Shown: positions 42,800-52,636 of the stretch, one piece after another | Numbering within the stretch: position 1 is the stretch's first letter | Layout: every line of letters begins with the position of its first letter | Assembly (NCBI GenBank): GCA_007844125.1 | Contig: CM017562.1 | Coordinates: 63,657,138 to 63,721,137, forward strand | Length of the DNA: 64,000 bases | Reading direction: 5' to 3' | Source: Sinonovacula constricta | Lineage: Eukaryota; Mollusca; Bivalvia; Cardiida; Solecurtidae | Program-made: the position numbers and the translations under genes | The notes under the pieces: generated by a model | The model's input: only the letters and a program-made list of their open reading frames with translations | What the model was told of the DNA's origin: nothing | The model's database searches: none

Positions 42800-44242
42800 T
42801 TCCTGTTCAACGATGGAACATTTTGCCTAAAATCAGATCAAGAAACAACAAAACTTGTTTGTTATTAAAAGATTTACAATGCCGTCAAATTTTCAAGTCT
42901 TAAAATTATTGCATAAACGAATTGCCTTTAGGCGTTTGTGGAAACAGAATAGAGAATAACATTTGGCTCTCACACAGTACATCGTCGTTACATGTGATTT
43001 AAATTAAACAATTCATACATACACATAAGGGACACTTAACAATTTCAAGTGGCAGATAATGATGTAGCAACATTTCAAACTACAATTTTACTTATTTCGG
43101 ATATTGACCGACGTTGATTTATACCATAATTCAGTTCTCGAAAGTGTCCCACTTATCCTATTTATAGAAAAGCATGGCGCCATCCATGCGTTGCGACCAT
43201 GACCCATTCTTGCGAAGTCTTATGGAATGTGCGTTCTGGCAAACTCAAGTAAATGATCGGAAAGCAAAACATATGTGGAGGTTGAATTATTTACTGCCAA
43301 ATAGCAGGGCTGTAGGGTATCAATCACTGTCAGTGATAAATCTAGTTAGATAATCTTATCTGTAATAATAAATACATGTACCATACAAATGGAAATTTGA
43401 ACATTTACTGTGATTTTGAGATTGTTTTTACCTGGCCTAGATTGTTTAGTTTGCAATACATGGTTAAATTTTGTTTGACTTGTAAATAAAAGTGGAAAAT
43501 TCAAACAATATTTATTAGAAACAATATTTATATATAATTAAATAATATATAATACTAGTACAATACATGTAATTGTATAAATGTTTATTTTATTAACAAT
43601 AAGTTCTTCAATCACATCTGTATCTACATAAAAACACAACCTATTAACAATCGTTTCATACATTCATTAACTTTTTTAAAACTACGAACGATTTTATTGA
43701 CATCCAGAAGAATATCGCTGGATAGTTTTCAAATCTTGCATCAAAGACCAAATATCGGCTTCAACCTTAAAATGGCTTCATTGCTAATAACCATCTACAT
43801 AAATGTATTTTCATACAAAAAGCAATAATGCTCGCAAGTATGCATAATTAAGTCACAAAATTACATTTTTCTCTTTTACGAAAACATTGCTCTACTGCAA
43901 TACTAAATAGCCGAAATATCCTCTAAATACGTCTTCTGATCAACCTGTCTCCTGATCAACCCGTAATTTGTAGCATGTAAGATGAACTATTAACAACAAC
44001 TGAGCAATCTCGATGTGTCATTCCATCTGGAAATGGCACAATAGATGCCAAGAGCATACATGTCAGCACCTACCAGTGAACAGTTGACCGTATATATTGT
44101 GGTGTTGCTTCCTGTCTAAGATGTAGCTGTATACCCTTAAAATGGACAAAATAATACAAACATTTTCCATTGCCATGTCTACTTGTGTGATCCATTGCAA
44201 CAATTTGTTGTTTAAGTCCAAAAGATTAAGTCCATGTCAACG
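42800..44242. other. non-coding, includes probable ITPA 3' UTR
   Basis: AT-rich sequence. On the minus strand the nearest AATAAA after the ITPA stop is at 43693-43698, and another lies at about 43585-43590, so the ITPA mRNA probably ends between 43.5 and 43.7 kb. Nothing else is recognised. Confidence 0.45.
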
Positions 44243-44553
44243 TTAACTTTTGTCTCCATCAACATCAACATTTTCCTGTGTGAAGAATTTTTTTAGAGAT
44301 TGCATGGCTTTGCCTCTGTGAGAGTCACGGTTCTTCTCTTCCTTTGACATCTCAGCATAGGTATGGTCGCACTTTTCTGGCTGGAAACATGCGTCCCAGC
44401 AGAAGTCTGTTGGTCCCCGAGGCTCAACTATTGTTCCTTGAGTCGTTCCTATAAACAGTTTAACCTCGGCACCAGGTTCCCCTGATGAATAGGCAAAGAT
44501 GCATTTTGCAGTAGCTGTCTTGTCTTCAAAACCTGCCAGCATCTTATAAAGGC
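44243..44553 (-). CDS. ITPA: ITPA exon 3
   Basis: Acceptor TTGTGTAG precedes 44553 on the minus strand; TAA stop at 44243-44245. It encodes [12 protein letters not shown] through the PRGPTDF and TYAEMS motifs to VDVDGDKS. Confidence 0.94.
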
Positions 44554-45977
44554 CTACACAACAAAAAAGTTATACATGTATATTGATCTTATTATATAGT
44601 GTTACTTTTATTTATGGATATGAATTCTTATAAATAAAAAAATGCATTTTAACAGTAAAAATATTCTTCATTCTATGTGCAAAATCTTTGGCCTTACAAG
44701 GTGGCATCTGACCATTTGCCTAAATCAAATATAAGTAATGACAGGCCATAGGTACTGTCATGCTTATAGTTCAGTATATTTAGTACACTTAGTCAATGGT
44801 TTGATAATGCATATCATAAAATATTATGTAAACTTTCAATATTTTTACAGACCTATTTTTAGATGCAGTGGTGATATCTGTTAAAATATTAACTTTTTAC
44901 TGCATAATTTTGCAAAAACAGTGTTATTCAACTCTGTTTACTAATAGAATAACCCAGATAGTATGAGCTTACCCATGCAAGCATAGTTCAGCAGTACCTT
45001 AATTATAGTGGCTGGTTCTAAACATAGATAACTATGGGGCCATGGTGTGTAAGATAATTACCTGAAGCTCTAAATTAAACTAAAAAGAAAAAGTTTGTTA
45101 ACATGAAGAAATAAGACTCCTGTATTTCTAAAATGACAAGATAATTTCACCTGCTGGTCCCAATTCCTTGACGAACCATTTGATGTACGGTCCTGGGAGA
45201 CCTCCAAGAGCATTGAAGCAGAGACTGGTATCCTCCGTGAGACAGGGACCCTGGATCTGTTCAGCAGCCAGCTTACATTTACTTTCCGCCACCTCCTCAG
45301 GGCTCCCCTGGTACTCAGGTAGATCAATGTCCTTACAGGTGACCTGAAAGTCACAACACACTTGCATATAAAAGTTTGATAAACCATAAACTACTGGTAG
45401 GTTGCAAGATTACAGTTGTCCATTTAATAATTAAATAGAATCATAGTATTAAGATACAGTAAAGTTGGAGCGTGATTTCATATCCTATTAGAAAATCATA
45501 GAACTTTATGATTTGCATTCAAAAAACATAAAAAACAACACTGTTTACTCCATGTTATATTATATTAATTTAAAATACTTATAACTACATAAAAAGTAAA
45601 CTTGTATCAGGACAAAGTTCAAACTGTTTATCTATTTTATTGTTTATGCAAGATAGCGTCCCTTTAAACAGGCAGTGTGATGTAGCTGTACACTGTACTG
45701 AGCATTTGTATTGACAGTTTATAAAGCATCTGATATTCATATTATGTGCTTGTAGCTTCGTGTTATACACAATAAAAACATTATGTAAAATTGGAGACAA
45801 AAGACTTACATACAAAATACAAAAAAAAAAGAAGTCACTGCTTAACATTAAGTCACTGCTTAACATTGATTCTACCTCATGCGGAAAGTCATCACCCAAA
45901 AGCTGCTTGAACTCGGCCAGTTTGTTTTTGTTGCCAGTCACAATGATGATGGACTTCATCTTCTTGGCATCAGACAT
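44243..45977 (-). CDS. ITPA: inosine triphosphate pyrophosphatase
   Basis: Three exons on the minus strand, 45977-45876, 45343-45151 and 44553-44243, join in phases 0 and 1 to 606 nt: 201 residues plus stop, close to the family's usual 190-200. The enzyme hydrolyses ITP, dITP and XTP to the monophosphate and pyrophosphate, clearing damaged purines from the cytosolic nucleotide pool. Visible motifs are the N-terminal [11 protein letters not shown] nucleotide-binding loop, [29 protein letters not shown] (read as two parts across residues 75-95), LLAGFEDK-like MLAGFEDK, and the C-terminal [25 protein letters not shown] and SHRGKA segments. The ATG at 45977 is the only upstream Met in frame. Introns are 532 and 597 bp. 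Animal relatives have more introns, so several appear lost in the last exon. Confidence 0.95.
45151..45343 (-). CDS. ITPA: ITPA exon 2
   Basis: Acceptor GACTTTCAG before 45343 and donor GTGAAA after 45151. It encodes [13 protein letters not shown] to KELGPA, including the [13 protein letters not shown] core. Confidence 0.94.
45876..45977 (-). CDS. ITPA: ITPA exon 1
   Basis: Starts at the ATG at 45977 and ends before donor GTAGAA (45875 downward). 34 codons, [19 protein letters not shown] to DDFPHE. Confidence 0.92.
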
Positions 45978-46099
45978 CCTAGCAACTGATCTCTATAATA
46001 GTAACAAATGAGCCAGTTAAGGTAATATGCAACAGAAACTGCAGACTGGTAATAGACAATAGTCGTTGCTTTTAAAGCCAAATTAAAAAAAAAATAAAT

Positions 46100-47095
46100 T
46101 AACATGGCTATGCAATATTCATGTTATGTCTCATTGAGGTACGTGACTATTCAACCCCTACCTGTTCCAGGCGACAATTCAACCCCTCAACTATTCGACC
46201 CCAGCTAAAAAAATTAAGGCAACTATTCGACTATTTGTTTAGAACAGAACTATTCTATTCTGTTGTTTGATTTTTTTTCTGTTTTATATGATATGTCATT
46301 TGACATATGTTATGATATTATCATAATCATAATAATAAATATATATGTCAGAACTGAATGTTTCTTTTTTCGTTTCTTCCATCTTAATTGTAATTATGAT
46401 CATACATATATATTATATAATGACTAATTTGATTTTCACTAGAGTCATTTGCCATTACATTATAAGTATGTAATTATGTATATAATGTAAATAGTTTAAG
46501 ATTAATATATTTAGATTTAGATCTAGGAAATTTTGTTTCTTTCCCTATTCTGTTCTATCTGAACTAGCTAACCTTATCATTTAAGTATATACAGATTTTT
46601 TTGACGAAACACGCGGTTCAAGTCAAATATTATATTATAGATATAATTTAAATGATAAGTTTTCAGATATGGATTAAATAAGGCATAAAAGAGATGTCTG
46701 TAATAGATTACATCTGCATTGACAGTTATGTTTGACAGTGAATATATGTGTAATTATCTCTACATAGATCTAAGTGCTTCCGGTCCACTCGCCACAGAAG
46801 ATTTCCTATCCATAAACTTTTTTCTTTTCTTAGACTAGTATTGCCTTATAGTATATACATTTTGACCATTAATGTTTGAAGTTTTGATAAAGCAAAATTC
46901 TTTGTTTTTGGTTCATGTGACACGTTTATTATCTATATGTATATATTACATAAAGATGATGTACACTACTATATGTACAAATCTTAAATAAAATTTCTGT
47001 TCTGTTCTGCACCATCAATCTAATTTAATATTTCATTGGCACAAACTCATTCATTCATTGCCATAACATAAATATTGTATTAAGGTAATTAGTAC
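46100..47095. other. non-coding; LINE-type 3' tail at 46840-47005
   Basis: A short imperfect repeat of CAACTATTCGACC-like words lies at 46145-46235. At 46965-47005 TGTACAAATCTTAAATAAAA then TTCTGTTCTG matches the 3' tail of the LINE at 42.45 kb, so a decayed LINE 3' end probably lies here. No coding sequence is visible. Confidence 0.5.
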
Positions 47096-47099
47096 TAAA

Positions 47100-47490
47100 G
47101 TAAATCTCAGAGGAGACAATAATCCTGGCCCTAACGGGGATTTGAACCCGGTCCGCCAGATCAGTAGTCCAGGCACTCAACCACGTCGCTCAAGGGTTAA
47201 CCCAACAGCAAGGCTGTTGGAAGTGCCTTTATGCACTACAGTCACTACACTCCTCCCCCTTTACTTTTTCTGGGCCCAAGCCCATCTCAGGACAGCCACA
47301 CCAGGCTTCCGTTTACTTATGACACCATTAAAGTAAATCTCAGAGGAGACAATAATCCTGGCCCTAACGGGGATTCGAACCCGGTCTGCCAGATCAGTAG
47401 TCCAGGCACTCAACCACGTCGCTAAAGGGTTAACCCAACAGCAAGGCTGTTGGAAGTGCCTTTATGCACTACAGTCACTACAGTACTGAC
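47100..47490 (-). repeat. two tandem tRNA-derived SINE-like copies
   Basis: The sequence starting GTAAATCTCAGAGGAGACAA recurs at 47100 and 47333 (offset 233). On the minus strand each copy has GGTTGAGTGCC (A-box-like), a 5-bp arm around CTACTGA and GGGTTCAAATCCCCG or GGGTTCGAATCCCCG (B-box). The anticodon position would read ACT, but there is no closed acceptor stem. Copies differ at a few sites only. Confidence 0.65.
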
Positions 47491-47519
47491 ACACTGCAAG
47501 TGCTACTGTAATTGATAAT

Positions 47520-48470
47520 CTGTTTATATCTGTTTATAATTAGAATATATTGATTTGATAACTTAATCTTATATTGGGAATATTTGTGTTTTGATAAGTA
47601 TAAATTGGTTAAAAGTGGAGTGTGTCAGAGTGGTAACTGAAATAAACCGTATATGCTTTATTTGAAAGAAGTTGAGATTTTAACATTTACGCAAGAGGCT
47701 TTGGTATTACTAGAGTTAATTTGATTAATCTTAGGTACGAAATGTGGCCTAGACGATTGGTAATTGTTCTATATATACGAGTGAAAATTAATAATGAACT
47801 TGCATTTTGTGCATTATAGATATCAATTTGTATAAGATCATTCATGTTTCTTTACCTTTAAATGTTGACAGTCAAATACTACACGTCTGTACATCCAGCA
47901 ATTAGACGAATCCGTGGTCGGGCAAACTGGGAAGGATTTTCACAATATAGGTGTATGCAGCAAAAATTATATGAATATGAGATATTTGCACTAAAAACAA
48001 CTGTTTTAGTGTAATTTGTTGGCAGTTTTATCTCGCCGCTAAAAGAAATGAAGAAGGTGCCCCGTGAAAATGGCAATATCGTGAATTTTCTTTTTTTTCT
48101 TGGAACGTCTACATCCCGACTCGTTTCATATAAAGTAGTTGATGCGAAGCATCAAAGGCGACGCAAAAAGTGGAGAGGTAAACACATTAAAGCAATAAAT
48201 GAGCAAGTAACAAAGACATTTGAAACGTTATGGTTTTTATTTGAAAGTTCTCAGTATACTATAAATCCCGAGAAACAGTTTTTTTTTTTATATTCCGGAG
48301 GCCATAGAGTGATTTAAAACAAATTAAAACGCAAATAATAGGTTTTCATATTGAATTAACATGGAGATAAAAAATGAAAATTTATTATAATTATCTATAA
48401 ACTAAAGTGTACAGGCGGAAATGCACATATGAAGCAGCTTCACATTACACAATTTAAGTATTGTTCAGAT
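47520..48470. other. non-coding, one dispersed hairpin
   Basis: AT-rich. TTGATGC-GAA-GCATCAA at 48139-48155 is a copy of the hairpin at 42774, followed here by GGCGACGC. The open frame at 48048-48317 runs through it and is not supported as a gene. Confidence 0.4.
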
Positions 48471-48478
48471 AGTATTTA

Positions 48479-49795
48479 AGTGAACGTCCAAATTCAAGAT
48501 AGCCGACGTCATGCATAAAAAAACTGTACAATAATAAACTGATCAACGTAATGTATAACAAAATGTCATACCTTAATATTAGGTGATGTGACCTCTTGAC
48601 ATGAGAACATTGTGTATCCGCCTCGGAATAGACGAATATAGATTTCGTATATAGTTCACAGGGTTTTACTCCACACAGTTCTTATTGCTCGCTCCAAATG
48701 CTCCTTAGAGTTTACTCTTTCTTCATAAGCCCTCAGCTCACGTTTAAGTCTATACCAAATATTTTCTATAATATTTAAGTCCGGACTTTGGGCGGGCCAT
48801 AACATAGAGTGAATGTTATTTCTAAGCTTATAATTAGCCACTATACCAGCTCTATGGTCGGGGGCATTGTCATCTTGAAAGATATAATCTTTATTTGGAA
48901 AATGGCGAACAACAACAGGCCAGAGGTTATTATCAAGTATGTCAATATATTGCTCTGCACTAATATTGCTATCAACCACAGTTATTGTTCCAACACCATC
49001 ATATGTAACATCCCCATATCATAAGACTAAGCTTGGGGGTGGGAGGAGTCGCAAGACAACATGGCAACCATTCTTCCCCTACCTTTCTCCATATGAACAC
49101 CTTGTTATCAGTTCCAATTTTAACCTTACATTCATCATTGAATATCACCCTTTTCCAATGCTGGTCAACAGTTTTGCGTCTGTTAGCTCTACACCAGTTT
49201 AGTCTCTTCTATCTGTTCACCTCCTTATCCTGATACGCTTTCTTACAACCCGCCTGTGATATCCTTCACTGTACAATTGCCTTTGTATTGTACGCTTTGA
49301 AACTACTGAGTCCCTTGACTGATTAAAAACGCTTATAATGTCCGACAACGATCTCTTTCTGTTCTGTTTAACTACTCTAAGAAGTATCCGAGTATCCCGC
49401 TCACTCAGTTGTGAAAGTGCACTAGATCTTGTCCTGTTTTTTACGTTACCACGGTGTCTATATCTATCCAAAATACTTGTAATTGTAGTCCTAGGAATCC
49501 CCAAACTTCAAGATATTTCAGCTTGACGAATGCCAAAGTAAAACAGTGAAACGATCGTTTTTTTTATGTCAACACTCACCTCTTTTCGGCGATCAACCAT
49601 ATTGTTTACAATGGAAATGAAAGTAGTAAACAGACTACTAGTTTGCACGCAATTACGTCATAAAATTGTTAGGTCATAGTCAGTGCCCCTATCCGATGTA
49701 AGGGACACAACTATCAATATTTTTACCGATACCCGCTTGCTAAATTTGCGCCCCATACAATACCATATTTTTCAGACGACGTTAGGACGTTCACT
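48479..49795 (-). mobile_element. Tc1-type DNA transposon, decayed
   Basis: A 1317-bp element with inverted ends AGTGAACGTCC (48479-48489) and GGACGTTCACT (49785-49795), each flanked by TA (48477-48478 and 49796-49797), the Tc1/mariner target. The minus-strand interior encodes a transposase in three frames: a helix-turn-helix N-terminus (49217-49504), a middle with FNDE (about 49030-49200), and a C-terminal DDE part (48656-48979). At least two frameshifts break it. Confidence 0.92.
48656..49504 (-). pseudogene. Tc1 transposase, frameshifted
   Basis: The N-terminal part has a paired-like helix-turn-helix (RTTITSILDRYRHRG) and RTIQRQLYSEGYHRRVVRK, the second DNA-binding region. The middle frame carries the first catalytic Asp in IFNDE. 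The last frame has QDDNAPDH and DLNIIENIW; 34 residues separate the second Asp from the Glu, the DD34E spacing of Tc1. Frameshifts lie near 49205 and near 49010. Such enzymes cut and paste the element at TA sites in the nucleus; this copy cannot make an intact one. Confidence 0.9.
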
Positions 49796-50055
49796 TATGG
49801 CACAATTCTGTAGTATGTTGTTTCTTTCTCAGTATTTTATTGTTTATTTTCAAAGTTCCGTTGAAAGTTACAGACACACAAAAATAAATAAATGTAAAAA
49901 TAAATAACTAAATAAAATAGAACGTCCTTTACACCCGTATATTATCAGGTTTAGAAAGTTCGCAAAACAAACTTCATTCATGAGCAAACTTTGAACAGTG
50001 AGCATTCCACTCGCGATTTCGAAATTGCGCAATCTCGCCCCGCGATATTTGAGGT

Positions 50056-50056
<1 letters not shown>

Positions 50057-50098
<42 letters not shown>
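50057..50098. repeat. poly-G tract, 42 G
   Basis: An uninterrupted run of 42 G. Such a run could fold as a G-quadruplex; its exact length may be a sequencing artefact. Confidence 0.9.
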
Positions 50099-50101
<3 letters not shown>

Positions 50102-50296
50102 GCCACGCCTTCTCTATGCAGGCATAGTATTCGTCGAAAGGAACCAACACTAGACACAGCGTATTTGTCAACCAGAAGAATTCTCAGTTGAAATGTTATT
50201 AAGTATTATTATGGAACTGAATGCATTGACAAAAAAAACAACATGATAACGGATGTTCATAACACTATTTAAGTCAAGTAGTAAGAGGTGTACACG

Positions 50297-50430
<134 letters not shown>

Positions 50431-50755
50431 TCTTGGATTTCTTGGGTTGATGTTATGTTTTATTTTTTCACATAAGGACAATAAACATAGCGAGGAAATG
50501 ATCGAACCTGTAAAGTATAAAGCGTTACTTAAGAGGGAAAAAGGTGAAATTGGCATTTGTGACGTTGCGAAAATGCCATAAAAGTTGACGTCATTAATTT
50601 TTGTTTTAAAACACGTGGCATCAGAAACGGTGAATGTTTTTTTTACTGTATTTCGAATGTTGTGAAATGTCAGAAGATTGTACCAGCACATTTATGGTGT
50701 GTTTAGTGTTTTATAGCAAGCCTGTTGAATAACGTATCTTTGTGCGTGTCAGATA

Positions 50756-50815
50756 TGATAGATAGATAGACGGATGGATTGCTCGATGGATGGATGGATG
50801 GATAGATGGATGGAC
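50756..50815. repeat. (GATA)/(GATG) microsatellite
   Basis: Imperfect GATA and GATG tetranucleotides. Confidence 0.9.
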
Positions 50816-50819
50816 AACA

Positions 50820-51390
50820 AGCCACATATGCTACATGAAAACATAGCACTTTGGAAACACGGTTAAAACACAGTATAACCTTGTTTTCAGGTTACTTTAC
50901 GCACATTTTGCTATTACTTTTGCAAATAGGTCAAAGTATTACCTTGTACACGCAGCATTTGTATTATTGTCACTGTGTTGCGATATTTCCCCTTAAGATT
51001 TTAACGTATAAATAAACATCATTCACAGACGAAATATATCAATTTATCATGTGACATTGTTATTTAATGTTTATATTAGGTATAGATCAGATAATGTAAC
51101 TTTACTAAATTATGATTGACGTCATTCTTTATTTTTTGTCCAACTTGTAATAATCCATTTTTAAAATGTTTTGATTTTAATATAAATAAAATGGATATGA
51201 ATGTGATTATGTCCAGTTGTTCATTAGTTTTGCTTTCTTCACATCATAGTTAAGATATTTTTGTTTATGAAGATTTTAAATAAGCAATAAACACTTACAT
51301 GCAATGGGTAACAAGGTGTAAGTTAACGTATAATTTAATTCTCCACACAGAAAAAGTATATACTCAGTATATTGTTTACACCTCTTACCC
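50820..51390. other. non-coding AT-rich
   Basis: No gene, RNA or transposon feature seen. Confidence 0.4.
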
Positions 51391-51394
51391 AAAC

Positions 51395-52031
51395 GAACTT
51401 AATGGTGAGCTGCTTATAACGCCGACAAATCACCATATGCTACATTTAGTGGTCATATAGCACACAATGTGAACCGTTTATTCATCTGACTTAAATGGTG
51501 TGCGGTTTTTAAAGTAATATGGGACACTTCGCACATATGTTTTACCCAAAGGACTTAAATGGTGTGCGGCTTTTAATGTAATATGGGGCACTATGTATAC
51601 CTTTTAGCCAACAGACTTAAATGTTGTGCGGCTTTTAGTGTAAGATGGGGCACTATGTATACCTTTTAGCCAACAGACTTAAATGGTGTGCGGCTTTTAA
51701 AGTAATATGGAGCACTATGTACAACTTTTACCAAACAAACTTAAATGATGTGTGGCTTTTAAAGTAAAACGAGGCACTATATATATCTTTTACCCAATGG
51801 ACTAAAAGGGTGTGTGGCTTTTAAAGTAATATGGGGCGCTATGTATACCCTTTGTACAACAAACTTAATTATAAATGGTGTGCGGCTTTTAAAATGATAT
51901 GCAGCACTATGTACACCTTTTACCCCAAAAACTTACAGTTGTGTGCGGCTTTTAAAGTAATACGGGGAACTATGCACACCTTTTACCCAACAGACTTAAA
52001 TGGTGTGCGGCTTTTAGAGTATTATGGGGCA
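51395..52031. repeat. 62-bp minisatellite, left part
   Basis: About ten units with ACTTAAATGGTGTGCGGCTT then TTAAAGTAATATGGGGCACT and ATGTACACCTTTTACCCAAC. The array is cut at GGGGCA by the LTR element and resumes at 57007. Confidence 0.9.
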
Positions 52032-52282
52032 TGTTATGTCACCAGGTTATGGTTTGTGTCATGGATATTAACAGAATAACAAAGTCCGAACATCTATTTC
52101 TTAACTTTAATTACACAAGTGAACTACACAGAGGTCTGATGCTAACTGGCTATTTTAGAGGCATTGTTAACTATATATATAATGAGTATACTTCTACAGA
52201 TATGTGTAAAGGGAAGTAATCCTATATTACTGTATTACTAGTATGGATACAAGGTTATGTTTCTTAAACAGATATCATCACA
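52032..52282 (-). repeat. 3' LTR of the 4975-bp element
   Basis: 251 bp, TGTTATGTCACCAGG to GATATCATCACA in plus orientation, same as 56756-57006. Confidence 0.95.
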
Positions 52283-52295
52283 TCTCCCTTTCTTT
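52283..52295 (-). other. polypurine tract of the 4975-bp element
   Basis: AAAGAAAGGGAGA on the minus strand, directly before the 3' LTR. Confidence 0.82.
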
Positions 52296-52636
52296 AAAAA
52301 GTATTAGACATATATGAATACAATAAGATTCTAATTGTCAAAGTAACAAACACTAAAAAAAATCATTTGTAAAGGAAAATGTGGCTCTTGTACTTTTAAC
52401 ACATAGGAAACACTTTCTCCACAGGTGTTTATCAGAATGTTGATAGTCCAGTGTACCTTTTCGTGGGAAAACTAACTATGCTCACTGATTGTGTCTTTTT
52501 GAATAATAACTATGTCAGTTCTGTAGATTAAGCCTCTTAATTATCAACACAAAATAATGTGGTATGTCCTTTTATCAAAAATTTCTCACCAATTAACAAT
52601 TTTCCAACAACTAATGGGAAATAAATTGCTACATAA

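Noticed and set aside
48048..48317. 89-codon plus-strand frame with a basic KHQRRRKKWRGK segment
   Set aside because: The basic segment overlaps the dispersed hairpin; no splice context or family was recognised.
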